Numbered from the stretch's first letter, positions 1 to 7,760 are shown. The stretch: DNA of 10,277 nucleotides from Campylobacterales bacterium (GCA_025800305.1 JAOXRY010000113.1:1-10277), one strand, 5' to 3'. Notes: generated by a model from the sequence alone, not told the origin. Program-made: numbers and translations.

Positions 1-240
1 TCCGATATGGAGTTTCTTACTTGCCTCTTTTATCTCTTCGTTTTTCTCTTTGAGAGTTAGGATTGCTTTTTTTCTGCCTATTTCTTCAAGCTCGTATTGA
101 TATAAATAGTTATCTTGAAGGTTTCTAAAGCCTATAAGATCTCCTACTTTAGACCTTCTTGATTTTACAATGTGGGTATAGTTATCTCCACTTATTTCTA
201 ATGTATCAGAACCAGACTCTTCTTGGTAAAAAAAAATCAA
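1..240 (-). CDS. rsmE: 16S rRNA (uracil-1498-N3) methyltransferase RsmE, N-terminal part (cut by window edge)
   Basis: The first 80 codons of a protein running off the left edge. RsmE methylates N3 of U1498 of 16S rRNA, using S-adenosylmethionine, in the assembled 30S subunit. The translated start (L/M-IFFYQEES) and the later basic segment followed by VGDLIGFRNLQDNYLYQYEL match the N-terminal PUA-like RNA-binding domain of the RsmE family; the SPOUT/knot catalytic domain lies outside the window. The best start is TTG at 240-238, one base after the stop of the upstream peptidase gene. An in-frame TAA a few codons upstream leaves only this TTG or an ATT as starts. No clear Shine-Dalgarno is seen, so expression probably depends on coupling to csd3. 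Family assignment is by recognition of the N-terminal pattern only. Confidence 0.8.
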   Translation of the reverse strand, partial: MIFFYQEESGSDTLEISGDNYTHIVKSRRSKVGDLIGFRNLQDNYLYQYELEEIGRKKAILTLKEKNEEIKEASKKLHIG

Positions 241-241
241 A

Positions 242-1420
242 TTAATTAGTTGTTATGTGCTCTTTAGCCCATGTTAAAGAGGCTATTCTTACAACTTTGT
301 CAGGACTAACTCCCATGATTTTATCTAACTCAGCTTGGAGAACTTTGGCACTTGCTAAATAGGTCACTTTTGCTTTTCCTCTAAGCCCACCTTTTTTTAC
401 ACTTTTAATACGTGCAGGGTTAAAAGGTCTATGATTTTTATACATACTAAAATGAAGATGTGCTCCTGTAGAAAGTCCTGAGTTTCCTAAAAATCCAACA
501 ATTTTTCCTTGTTTGATTTTTCTTCCTCTTTTGATTCCTCTACCGTATCCACTCATATGTGCATAAAGAGATCTCCATCCGTTTTTGTGCTGAACAATTA
601 CAGTTCTTCCATAACCACCTTTTCTTCCAGCCATAACAACTCTTCCATCAGCTACGCTTTTAATTGGTGTTCCATATCTTGCAACATAGTCTACCCCATA
701 GTGAGGTCTATAGATTTTTAAAATTGGGTGAAGTCTTCTGTGGGTAAATCGTGAAGAAATTCTTCTATACTGTATAGGATGTTTTAAAAACATACCTTTT
801 AAAGGCTTAGCATTTTCATCATAGTACCCTTCATCTTCAGGGTTAAAAATTGCATATTTTTTTCTTTTATTGACTTCAACAACAGCGGCTTTAATATTTG
901 GTGTTCCCCAAGTTTTTCCTAGCCTTACTTTTCTTTCGTAGATAATACTAATCTCATCATCTTTTCTTAAATCTTGCCTAAAATCTACTCTATCATTGAA
1001 AACAGAAGCTAGTTCAATTGCTAATTTGGAATTTCCTGTGATCTTTTTTAAATCATAAAGAATTGAACTTTGAAGTTTAAAAGTTACACTCTCTCTTACC
1101 AGTTCATAATCGATAGGTATTACATTAAACTCATAAGTTCCATTGTTGTTATAAATTGAGATCTGCATCTCTTCACTGATTGGAATTAATGTGTGTAAAA
1201 GTGTCTGTTTCTCATCTCTTAGCTCATGGTAATAGGTACCAGCAAAGATCATGTGGACAACATCTTGGTCATCTTCATTTAGATTATAATAAAGGCTTTG
1301 GGGAATATTGTTTTTTTCTAAATATGTCAGAAAAGTTGTTCCTCTTTTCCACCACATCTCTTGAGATTCTAAAGACCACAAAGAGATAAAAGAAAACAAA
1401 AAGATTAAAACTAGCCTCAA
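242..1420 (-). CDS. csd3: Periplasmic M23 peptidoglycan endopeptidase, Csd3/HdpA (Pgp3) type
   Basis: A 392-residue secreted zinc peptidase that should cut peptidoglycan cross-links (and, by analogy with Helicobacter Csd3, may trim pentapeptides), shaping the cell wall. Residues 1-20 look like a signal peptide (MRLVLIFLFSFISLWSLESQ). The N-terminal part (about 22-210), with FLTYLEKNNIPQSLYYNL near its start, closely resembles the regulatory region of H. pylori Csd3, and the total length is about the same. The LytM/M23 domain spans about 220-340 and keeps its metal and catalytic motifs: H240-YGV-D244, H288 in YAH, and H321/H323 in HLHF. A C-terminal tail of about 50 residues follows. The start is TTG at 1420-1418, with AAGG nine bases upstream; no in-frame ATG exists upstream. 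It is the first gene of a csd3-rsmE unit divergent from nadC. The function is a family inference; the active-site residues are all present. Confidence 0.88.
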   Translation of the reverse strand: MRLVLIFLFSFISLWSLESQEMWWKRGTTFLTYLEKNNIPQSLYYNLNEDDQDVVHMIFAGTYYHELRDEKQTLLHTLIPISEEMQISIYNNNGTYEFNVIPIDYELVRESVTFKLQSSILYDLKKITGNSKLAIELASVFNDRVDFRQDLRKDDEISIIYERKVRLGKTWGTPNIKAAVVEVNKRKKYAIFNPEDEGYYDENAKPLKGMFLKHPIQYRRISSRFTHRRLHPILKIYRPHYGVDYVARYGTPIKSVADGRVVMAGRKGGYGRTVIVQHKNGWRSLYAHMSGYGRGIKRGRKIKQGKIVGFLGNSGLSTGAHLHFSMYKNHRPFNPARIKSVKKGGLRGKAKVTYLASAKVLQAELDKIMGVSPDKVVRIASLTWAKEHITTN

Positions 1421-1515
1421 AAAATATGCCCTTATTTTTTATGTTATACAATTATCGTTCAAAATCCAATATTTTGAACTGGGTATTATACCATAGAGAA
1501 TTATGTAGGACTATC
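1421..1515. promoter_or_regulatory. Divergent csd3/nadC promoter region with 9-5-9 inverted repeat
   Basis: This 95-bp gap serves both outward-facing genes. For nadC a -10 like TATTAT lies at 1484-1489, followed by an AGGA ribosome site at 1507-1510. For csd3 a -10 like TATAAC preceded by TG lies on the minus strand at 1448-1443, followed by AAGG before the TTG start. Neither has a good -35 hexamer, which is usual for sigma-70 promoters in Campylobacterota. Between the two -10s sits a perfect inverted repeat, GTTCAAAAT-ccaat-ATTTTGAAC (1457-1479). It covers the -35 zone of both promoters, the expected place for a shared operator. The regulator is unknown. Confidence 0.6.
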
Positions 1516-2343
1516 ATGGCAACAATAAAAAAATTTGTAAAAGATTCATTAAGTGAAGATCTCGGTCGGGGAGATCTTTTTGGTAAGTGTGTTCACCCTA
1601 AGATAAAAGAAGCTGTAGTAAAAGCAAAAGATGATGGTATATTTGCTGGAGAGATCTATGGAAAAGAGCTTCTAAAGCTTACAAAAGTAAAAGCTACATT
1701 CAACAAAAAAGATGGTGATAGTTTTAAAAAAGGAGAAATCCTAATTGAACTAAAAGCAGAAGATACTACACTTTTGGCAATAGAAAGAACTCTTTTAAAT
1801 ACATTACAACATGCAAGTGGTATCGCTACTCTTACAAATAGTTATACAAAAAAACTAAAAAAATCAAAAATCAAACTATTAGATACAAGAAAAACAAGAC
1901 CCCTTTTAAGACATTTAGAAAAGTATGCAACAGCGATAGGCGGTGCTACAAACCATAGAATGGGGCTTGATGATTGTTTAATGATTAAAGATACCCATCT
2001 TGGGACTATTGAAGATCTTGGAAAGTTTGTTGAAGAGGCTAGAAAAAACATCCCTATGACAGCTCCAATTGAAGTTGAGTGTGAAAATACAATAACAGCT
2101 AAAAAAGCGTTAAAAGCAGGTGTGGAAGTGATTATGTGCGATAACATGGATCTAAAAACAATAGAAGAGGTTATCAAACTAAGAGACAAACACTCTCCAA
2201 AAACAAAAATAGAAGTCAGTGGAAATATTACAATTGGCACACTAGAAAAATATGTTGATTTAAAGATTGATTATATTAGTACAGGAAGCATCATCCATCA
2301 AGCAACATGGCTTGATCTTTCTATGAAAATGAAAGAAAATTAA
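1516..2343 (+). CDS. nadC: Nicotinate-nucleotide pyrophosphorylase (carboxylating), quinolinate phosphoribosyltransferase
   Basis: A cytoplasmic enzyme of de novo NAD synthesis: quinolinate + PRPP gives nicotinate mononucleotide + CO2 + PPi. The 275-residue product has the usual family length. Visible motifs are EDLGRGDLF (14-22), a RTLLNTLQHASGIAT helix (91-105), the substrate-binding DTRKTRP (123-129), the HR pair in GGATNHRMGLDD (142-153), K158 in MIKDTH, the barrel strands EVECE (186-190) and MCDNM (207-211), and the phosphate-binding SGNIT and STGS (235-239, 255-258). The frame stays open up to 1426, but ATG 1516 is chosen: it has AGGA at 1507-1510 and yields the normal N-terminus, while the extra 30 residues would cover the promoter. 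nadA and nadB are not adjacent, so nadC appears to be a single-gene unit. Its stop overlaps that of the convergent response regulator. Confidence 0.95.
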   Translation: MATIKKFVKDSLSEDLGRGDLFGKCVHPKIKEAVVKAKDDGIFAGEIYGKELLKLTKVKATFNKKDGDSFKKGEILIELKAEDTTLLAIERTLLNTLQHASGIATLTNSYTKKLKKSKIKLLDTRKTRPLLRHLEKYATAIGGATNHRMGLDDCLMIKDTHLGTIEDLGKFVEEARKNIPMTAPIEVECENTITAKKALKAGVEVIMCDNMDLKTIEEVIKLRDKHSPKTKIEVSGNITIGTLEKYVDLKIDYISTGSIIHQATWLDLSMKMKEN

Positions 2344-2723
2344 TCTTCTGGAAAAAGAGTTTTAACTATATATTCTAAATCATTTTTCTTGTGAAATGGT
2401 TTTTTAAAGTAGTGGACACCTGAACAGTCCCAGTCTACTTCTAGATTGATTTTTATATCACCACTTAAAATAAAAATTTGCTGTTCTGGATTGATTTTTA
2501 AAACCTCATCAATTAACTCACATCCAGACATATTAGGCATTGTACAGTCAGTGATAATAATATCTATAGAATCATCTTGTTTATAGATTCCTAAAGCCTC
2601 TACTCCATCACGGGCAAGAATAACTTTTTTAAACCTTCTTCCTAAGATTCGCTCCATTGTCTCTCTTTGAAGCTCTTCATCATCAACAAATAAAACTGTA
2701 ATATCTTTTAATTTTTCAATCAT
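2340..2723 (-). CDS. Stand-alone receiver-domain response regulator (CheY-like), last gene of T2SS operon
   Basis: A 127-residue protein consisting only of a REC domain, with no DNA-binding or enzymatic output domain. The phosphorylation machinery is complete: acidic pair D14-D15 (VDDEE), phospho-acceptor D59 in IIITDCTMPNMSG, switch residue S87 (ILSGD) and conserved K108 in KKPF. It should be phosphorylated by a histidine kinase encoded elsewhere and act by protein contact. It follows the pseudopilin gene by 22 bp in the same direction, so it is probably the promoter-distal gene of the secretion operon, which suggests (without proof) a role in T2SS control or in c-type signalling tied to it. 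The start ATG at 2723 has no Shine-Dalgarno; instead a perfect TATAAT lies 6 bp upstream (see finding). No other in-frame start keeps the acidic pair. Confidence 0.85.
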   Translation of the reverse strand: MIEKLKDITVLFVDDEELQRETMERILGRRFKKVILARDGVEALGIYKQDDSIDIIITDCTMPNMSGCELIDEVLKINPEQQIFILSGDIKINLEVDWDCSGVHYFKKPFHKKNDLEYIVKTLFPED

Positions 2724-2729
2724 AAGTAG

Positions 2730-2735
2730 ATTATA
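2730..2735 (-). promoter_or_regulatory. Candidate -10 (TATAAT) for the response regulator, implying a leaderless mRNA
   Basis: Reading the minus strand, a perfect TATAAT at 2735-2730 is followed by CTACTT and then the ATG at 2723. The predicted transcription start falls on or next to the A of the start codon. There is no recognisable -35 at 17 bp, so this may be chance in AT-rich DNA. Confidence 0.35.
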
Positions 2736-2745
2736 GCTGAATTTT

Positions 2746-3174
2746 TTACTTTTCTGTTCTTAATGTATATAAAAAACCCCCTTGATTAGTAGAAGAAACG
2801 GTCTGCTTTATAATAGAAAACTGCTCCCCATCAAAGATCTGTTTTCTTTCTACTTCATCTTCTTTATAGAGAATTTTTTTTGAATTTAGATAGTTTTTAA
2901 AAGATAAACTGTCTATCGTGTAATTTTTTGAAATTACATCGTAGAGATTTTTTTCTAAATTATCAAGATCTGGTTCACCATGGAAGCCATAAACAGAAAG
3001 GATCATTGGAACCTCTTTTTTAGTAGCTAAAAAACCTATCATTTTGGTATTTTTATTTGCCATATCTAAAAGAGCAAGTCCAACAATTGATATTATAATT
3101 ACGCTGACAAGAACTTCTATTAGAGTAAAAGAAGCTCTACTATCTTTCTTTGATTCCAACTCTAATCGCTTCAT
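2746..3174 (-). CDS. Minor pseudopilin / prepilin-like protein with N-methylation motif
   Basis: A 142-residue protein with a type IV pilin-like N-terminus: a charged leader (1-15, MKRLELESKKDSRAS), then FTLIEVLVSVIIISIVGLALL (mature F1 = residue 16, E5 = residue 20), which is the prepilin peptidase/N-methylation signal plus membrane helix. The C-terminal part (about 45-142) is not recognisable to me. In a T2SS such proteins form the tip of the pseudopilus; placement after gspE suggests a GspH/I/J-like minor subunit, not the major GspG, because no GspG-like glycine-rich C-terminus or calcium-binding region is seen. The residue before the predicted cleavage site is Ser, not the usual Gly. The start overlaps the end of gspE by 35 bp; AGAGGGG lies 12 bp upstream of the ATG. 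A TTG six codons in is an alternative start. Confidence 0.8.
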   Translation of the reverse strand: MKRLELESKKDSRASFTLIEVLVSVIIISIVGLALLDMANKNTKMIGFLATKKEVPMILSVYGFHGEPDLDNLEKNLYDVISKNYTIDSLSFKNYLNSKKILYKEDEVERKQIFDGEQFSIIKQTVSSTNQGGFLYTLRTEK

Positions 3175-4666
3175 CCATAGAAGTAACCCCTCTTTCTACC
3201 AAAGTTACAAGCTGGGAGCTAAGGGTTTTCATACCATTTTGTATTGATAAAGTCCTAATTTCATGGTCATCAACCTCATCTTTTAAAAGTTCAACAACAT
3301 TATCTTCCATTTTAAAAAGTTCTCCAATTGCAACTCTACCACTATACCCTGTATAGTTACACTCTTTACAACCTTCAGATCTATAGATTATTGCATCATC
3401 TTTAATAGCAAACTCTTCTTTGTAAACATTAGCGACCTCATCTTCACACTTACAAGAATTACAAAGTTTTCTAACAAGTCTTTGGGCTAGTACACCTAAA
3501 ATTGCTGAAGAAATTAAAAATCTTTCTACTCCCATATCAACCATTCTTGTAATTGCTGCTGTTGCATTATTGGTATGAAGTGTAGAAAAAACAAGGTGTC
3601 CAGTTAAAGAGGCTTGAATAGAGATTGTAGCTGTTTCTCCATCACGGATTTCCCCTAGCATAATTACATCTGGATCTTGTCTTAAAATTGAACGAAGACC
3701 AGAGGCGAAAGTAAGCCCTACTTTATCATTAACTTGTACTTGGGAGATATTATCTGATTTGTACTCTACAGGATCTTCCACTGTAATTATATTTTTTTCA
3801 GGAGTTGCAACTTGCTGTAAAAAAGCATGAAGAGTTGTTGATTTACCACTTCCTGTAGGACCTGTTACAAGAATGATTCCATGAGAGTGTTTTAGTAGTT
3901 CATCAAATTCTGCTATAAGTTCTGGCTCAAATCCTAGATCTTCCATGTGGGGAATATCTTCAGACTCCATAAGAATCCTCATAACGATTCTTTCCCCATA
4001 AAAGGTAGGAAGGGAGCTTACCCTAATATCAAGAACTTTTCCAGCGATTTTTACCTGAGTCCGTCCATCTTGTGTGATTCTCTTCTCAGAAATATCCATA
4101 TTAGAAATAACTTTGATTCTAGAAATTACAAAAGACATAACTTTTCTATCAAGATCTACATATTTTACTAAGGCTCCATCGATCCTAAACCTTATTTCCC
4201 CTTTAAACTCATGGACTTCAATATGAATATCACTTGCTTTTCTTTTAATAGCTTGATAAAAAAGAGAGTTAACAAATTTAATAATAGGAGCAGACTCTTC
4301 TGAACTTAAAAGATCTGAATCATTTCTTAGAAAATCTGATAAAGAGAATTCATCTTCATCTACTGCGATCTCATCAATCTCTTCTTGGTTTGTAATATCA
4401 CCTAAGGCATTATCGGTACGAAGCTCTAAAAACTTATTATAAAGTCTTTCAAATGAGTCTTCATCAAGAAACACAATTGGATAATCAAAAGTGTGTTTTG
4501 CGATAAAGCCTAAAGCATCTGCTAAGTGGTTCTCACTAATGCATATTGTTGTTGTACCATCCACTTCACTAAACAGCACATAATACTTAATTGCAAGAGG
4601 AAGATCTACATCTTCTAATTCTAAAGGAGATAAGTTTACATCTTCAAGTTTAGGAAAATCAATCAT
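3140..4666 (-). CDS. gspE: Type II secretion system assembly ATPase GspE
   Basis: A 508-residue cytoplasmic hexameric ATPase of the PilB/GspE family that powers pseudopilus assembly. The N-terminal region (1-110) is the divergent part expected to contact GspL. The N2 domain starts about 125 (VNSLFYQAIKRKASDIHIE). The motor domain carries Walker A GPTGSGKST (269-277), the Asp box EDPVEY (297-302), Walker B IMLGEIRD (335-342) and the His box GHLVFSTLHTN (356-366). A four-cysteine zinc module is present: C402/C405 and C433/C436. This identifies an assembly-type (GspE/PilB) rather than a PilT retraction ATPase. The gene starts 2 bp after the gspD stop, with AAAGAG just upstream. A PilB-like pilus or competence role is the main alternative, but the gspC and gspN neighbours favour secretion. 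Confidence 0.93.
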   Translation of the reverse strand: MIDFPKLEDVNLSPLELEDVDLPLAIKYYVLFSEVDGTTTICISENHLADALGFIAKHTFDYPIVFLDEDSFERLYNKFLELRTDNALGDITNQEEIDEIAVDEDEFSLSDFLRNDSDLLSSEESAPIIKFVNSLFYQAIKRKASDIHIEVHEFKGEIRFRIDGALVKYVDLDRKVMSFVISRIKVISNMDISEKRITQDGRTQVKIAGKVLDIRVSSLPTFYGERIVMRILMESEDIPHMEDLGFEPELIAEFDELLKHSHGIILVTGPTGSGKSTTLHAFLQQVATPEKNIITVEDPVEYKSDNISQVQVNDKVGLTFASGLRSILRQDPDVIMLGEIRDGETATISIQASLTGHLVFSTLHTNNATAAITRMVDMGVERFLISSAILGVLAQRLVRKLCNSCKCEDEVANVYKEEFAIKDDAIIYRSEGCKECNYTGYSGRVAIGELFKMEDNVVELLKDEVDDHEIRTLSIQNGMKTLSSQLVTLVERGVTSMDEAIRVGIKER

Positions 4667-4668
4667 TT

Positions 4669-6420
4669 TTACTCTTTAGATGTCGCCTCAAAAAACTTCT
4701 TTCTTAACTCTTCCTCATCAACTAATCTCTCTCGAAGTTTTGCCAAGTGATCACTACTTTGAATAATGTATGGAGTCACAATAATTAGTAGATTCTGCTT
4801 TGCACTACTATTATTGTTATTTCTAAAAAGTCTTCCTAGAAACGGTATCTTAGAAAAAAACGGTACACCTGTTGTTGCTTCTGACTCATCACGTCTTGTC
4901 ATTCCACCAAGAACTACAGGTTCTCCATCTTTTACAATGGAGACAGTTTTAATTCTACTTTTTGTTGTTGTTGGCTGTCCATTTCCATCAGGAGATCCTA
5001 AGTTTTCTACCTGAACTGAAACCTCTAAAGCAACTTGACTTTCTGAAGAAATTCTAGGCTTTACAGTAAGGCTAAGACCAACATCTTGTCTTTTATAAGA
5101 GTTAACTGTTCCCCCTGTAGTTTGAGTATTTGAAGCTGTTTGGATAGAGATTGTTTTACCAACATAGATATCAGAAGGTTTATTGTTAATACAAAGTATA
5201 GAAGGTTCTGAAAGTGTTTCTGCTACACCTTTGTTTTCTAAAAGGTTAAGTCCAACTCCTGCTAAAAATGCTGCTGATTTTAAATCTACTGCATCTTGAA
5301 AACTATCAGAAATATCAGTACCTTGTGCTTTAATATGATTTGTAGCAAGAGCTAAGATCCCAGGTCCTGCATTTCCATAGTTAAAGCCTATCTCTTTCCC
5401 TTTATTTTCATTGACCTCTACAATTGTCGCTTTGACATAGACTTGTTGTCTTGGAGTGTCAAGGGTTTTTACCAGTTCTTTAATTTTTTTAATATCATGA
5501 ATCAAAGCTACAACTATAAGTGCATTCATCTCATCATCAGAAGTGATACTAGGTTTTACAATTTGACCTTTTGTTGCCGTTTTTGTAAGAATTGTAGTTA
5601 CAGAAGTTGCAAGAGTTTTTGCATCTGTATGAGTTAGCTTAATAATCTCAATTTGAGGGGCATCTAGATCTTCTTTTTGGTCTAGTTTTTCAACAAGTTC
5701 TTTTACGTAAGTAATTTGTTTTTGGGTTCCAACAACAATTAAAGAGTTTGCACTGTCATCCTTTAAAAGAGTAAATTTTGAAGTCTCTACATTCTGCTTT
5801 ATTTTTGCTTTTGTAATAGCATTAATTTGGGCATGTACTGTTGATACCTTTGCATATTTAACTTTTACAAACTCTACATTTTTCTCAGTATCATCAACCA
5901 AAGCTTCTATTGCACTTTGAATCGTTTTTATATTTCTTGGATACTCAGAGACAAGCATAGTATTTGACTCTTTCATTGTTACAAGTTTTGCAGATGGTGA
6001 AAGAAGGTGCCTAATCTTTTGAACAACGATATCAATGTTTTCATTTTTCACACGGATTGCTTGTGTTGTCATAAGCTTTCTCTTCCCAAGACTTTTTACA
6101 ACAGGAAGATTCTCTTTGGCAGCAATCGAACTTCTTACAACTTTATAGTAGCTTCCTTCTTCAATAACCGTAAACCCCTTAGTCTCAAGAACACTAATTA
6201 AAATATCTGCTATCTCATCTTTGTAAATCGCCTTTGTGGAAATAAAGTCTATTTTCCCACTTATATCTTGTGTCATTAAGATATTTTTTCCATAGATCTT
6301 TGATGTGATTTTTAAAAATTCTTTAATTGTTAGATCTTTTAATGCCAGATCTATCTTTTCTCTTTTACCTGCTGAAAAAAGAAGAGTCACTGTAATTAAA
6401 AAAACACTAATAAATTTCAT
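4669..6420 (-). CDS. gspD: Type II secretion system outer-membrane secretin GspD
   Basis: Forms the multimeric outer-membrane gate of the T2SS. With the start at ATG 6420-6418 the product is 583 residues and begins with a signal peptide (MKFISVFLITVTLLFSAG). The order is N0 (about 20-100), N1 (about 118-180), N2 (about 183-250), N3 (about 255-322) and the secretin barrel (about 325-553). The barrel ends in the typical VPFFSKIPFLGRLF (519-532) and LLIIVTPYII (544-553). A short charged tail of about 30 residues follows; it does not resemble a known pilotin-binding S-domain. There is no lipobox. The upstream ATG at 6444 would add eight charged residues before the signal peptide; 6420 is preferred because GGGAG lies just upstream and the signal peptide becomes normal. 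It overlaps gspC by 14 bp and precedes gspE. Confidence 0.95.
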   Translation of the reverse strand: MKFISVFLITVTLLFSAGKREKIDLALKDLTIKEFLKITSKIYGKNILMTQDISGKIDFISTKAIYKDEIADILISVLETKGFTVIEEGSYYKVVRSSIAAKENLPVVKSLGKRKLMTTQAIRVKNENIDIVVQKIRHLLSPSAKLVTMKESNTMLVSEYPRNIKTIQSAIEALVDDTEKNVEFVKVKYAKVSTVHAQINAITKAKIKQNVETSKFTLLKDDSANSLIVVGTQKQITYVKELVEKLDQKEDLDAPQIEIIKLTHTDAKTLATSVTTILTKTATKGQIVKPSITSDDEMNALIVVALIHDIKKIKELVKTLDTPRQQVYVKATIVEVNENKGKEIGFNYGNAGPGILALATNHIKAQGTDISDSFQDAVDLKSAAFLAGVGLNLLENKGVAETLSEPSILCINNKPSDIYVGKTISIQTASNTQTTGGTVNSYKRQDVGLSLTVKPRISSESQVALEVSVQVENLGSPDGNGQPTTTKSRIKTVSIVKDGEPVVLGGMTRRDESEATTGVPFFSKIPFLGRLFRNNNNSSAKQNLLIIVTPYIIQSSDHLAKLRERLVDEEELRKKFFEATSKE

Positions 6421-7246
6421 ATTCCAACTCCCTTTCTTCTCCATTTCTTAATAGTACCATTTTAAAAACCTTTATTTTATCAATCTGCTTATAAAGCTTT
6501 AACGCATCTTTTACACTGGTAAGTTTCAATCCATTAGCTTCTATTAATCTATCTCCTCTTTGAACTCCAAGCTTTTGAAAGATTGAGCCTTGCTTAACAT
6601 ATGTGATTACAAAACCTGCAATCTTTCCACCTTCTCTATGGGGAGCCAATCTGATCTCTTTTTGAATTAAGTTAATGTTTTTTCTATATCTTTTAACTTC
6701 ACTTCTTTCAACTCTATCAACTTGCTGTTTTGTATCCATTTTACTGCTAACGGGAAAATCAGGCTTTACTGTTCTAACTTCAGTAACTTTATCTTCTTTT
6801 AAAAGCAACTCGTACTCTTTTCCACCTTTTTCAAAAATAGCTTTTTTAGAAAGAATCTTTTTTAAAACATATCCCTCATAAGTGTCTCCTCTAGAAACTA
6901 ATCTATCCTTCCTTGTTCTATTATTGATAACCATAATAAAACCACCACCATCTTCTTGGGCATATACTGCTTTTAGTAAAAAATTATTCATAGTAAGTGC
7001 TATAGAGGAGTTTTGTGAAGCTTTAGGTTTTTCAATAATTGCTTCTTGTGAGATGCTTATAGCTCTGGGAAAATTAAATAAAAAATAATTCTCTTCTGTT
7101 TTCTCTCCTGTGTATTCCAATGAAGAAGTTGGAAGATAAGAGATAGCAACAGTTGCCAGTAATTTAGCTACTGTAATAATAGAAACTGCTGTAATTAACT
7201 CAAACTTAAATTTTAAAATATTTTTCATATTAAAAAGAGTATTCAT
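6407..7246 (-). CDS. gspC: Type II secretion system inner-membrane protein GspC (HR + PDZ)
   Basis: A bitopic inner-membrane protein linking the GspL/M platform to the secretin N0 domain. In 279-residue numbering there is a short cytoplasmic start, one membrane helix (about 17-38), a linker, an HR-like region (about 85-155, including NNFLLKAVYAQEDGGGFIMVINN and RLVSRGDTYEGYVL), a lysine/arginine-rich linker (about 165-195), and a C-terminal PDZ domain (about 197-279) with GFVITYVKQGSIFQKLGVQRGDRLIEANG. The PDZ domain makes it GspC rather than PilP. Three candidate ATGs exist: 7252, 7246 and 7228. I choose 7246 because AAGGG sits seven bases upstream; 7252 is too close to that site and 7228 has none. 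The start lies inside the end of gspN (17-bp overlap) and the stop inside gspD, indicating coupled translation. Confidence 0.9.
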   Translation of the reverse strand: MNTLFNMKNILKFKFELITAVSIITVAKLLATVAISYLPTSSLEYTGEKTEENYFLFNFPRAISISQEAIIEKPKASQNSSIALTMNNFLLKAVYAQEDGGGFIMVINNRTRKDRLVSRGDTYEGYVLKKILSKKAIFEKGGKEYELLLKEDKVTEVRTVKPDFPVSSKMDTKQQVDRVERSEVKRYRKNINLIQKEIRLAPHREGGKIAGFVITYVKQGSIFQKLGVQRGDRLIEANGLKLTSVKDALKLYKQIDKIKVFKMVLLRNGEERELEYEIY

Positions 7247-7760
7247 AAACATACCCTTCTTTATCTTTCTTTAAAAATCTTCTAAGTTGAGGTTTAAATT
7301 TTTTCACTGTAATTGTTGAAGGTTTTAACAAAATAGAGATTTTTCTCTCTATTAAATTAACACTTCCTTCTAATACACCAAAATCTCCCTCTCCGCTAAT
7401 ATCAACTAAATGAGGCATCCAAAGACCATAAGTAATTGAAATTTCTTTTACATCTCCAGGAACAAAATCTTTGAGATCTTCACTTATCACAACATTAGAA
7501 AGAGAGATCTTATTGTAAAAAAGAGTGAAAATTGTAGAAAAACTTTCAACCTTTCCACCTTCGATTCCATCATAAAAAATAGTTCCATAATCGAGAGAAA
7601 ATCCAAGACCAAAATCTGTTAGTTCTTCATTGGAAATAAAAACTTTATAATCTTTTCCTAATCTTTCTCCATAGTAATAAAGCTCTTTTTTAGGGATAAA
7701 TACAATAGCCATATAAAAAGCAAAAAATATAAAAAAGACTACTTTACCAAATTTTTTCAA
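7230..7760 (-). CDS. gspN: Type II secretion system protein GspN-like
   Basis: A 176-residue protein with one N-terminal membrane segment (about 5-23, VVFFIFFAFYMAIVFIP) and a beta-rich periplasmic part built of short repeating strands (for example LGFSLDYGTIFYDGIEGGKVESFSTIF and KISLSNVVISEDL), as in the GspN family. GspN is an accessory T2SS subunit of uncertain role, absent from many systems. This copy is shorter than the roughly 250 residues of classic proteobacterial GspN. It begins with TTG at 7760-7758, overlapping the gspM stop as TTGA; no in-frame ATG gives the signal anchor, and AGGA lies upstream. The basic C-terminal segment (TITVKKFKPQLRRFLKKDKEG) is unusual. The identity rests on position between gspM and gspC plus fold-like appearance, so it is less certain than C, D and E. 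Confidence 0.7.
   Translation of the reverse strand: MKKFGKVVFFIFFAFYMAIVFIPKKELYYYGERLGKDYKVFISNEELTDFGLGFSLDYGTIFYDGIEGGKVESFSTIFTLFYNKISLSNVVISEDLKDFVPGDVKEISITYGLWMPHLVDISGEGDFGVLEGSVNLIERKISILLKPSTITVKKFKPQLRRFLKKDKEGYVYEYSF

Noticed and set aside
1426..1515. A 30-residue N-terminal extension of nadC
   Set aside because: It covers the promoter and inverted repeat, has no ribosome site, and gives an N-terminus longer than the family norm; ATG 1516 has AGGA upstream.
2381..2405. An intrinsic terminator for nadC inside the response regulator
   Set aside because: The stem is only five A/T-rich pairs with an eight-base loop; too weak to list as a feature, although six T follow.
6421..6444. 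An upstream start for gspD
   Set aside because: It would put charged residues before a good signal peptide and lies within gspC; ATG 6420 has GGGAG upstream.
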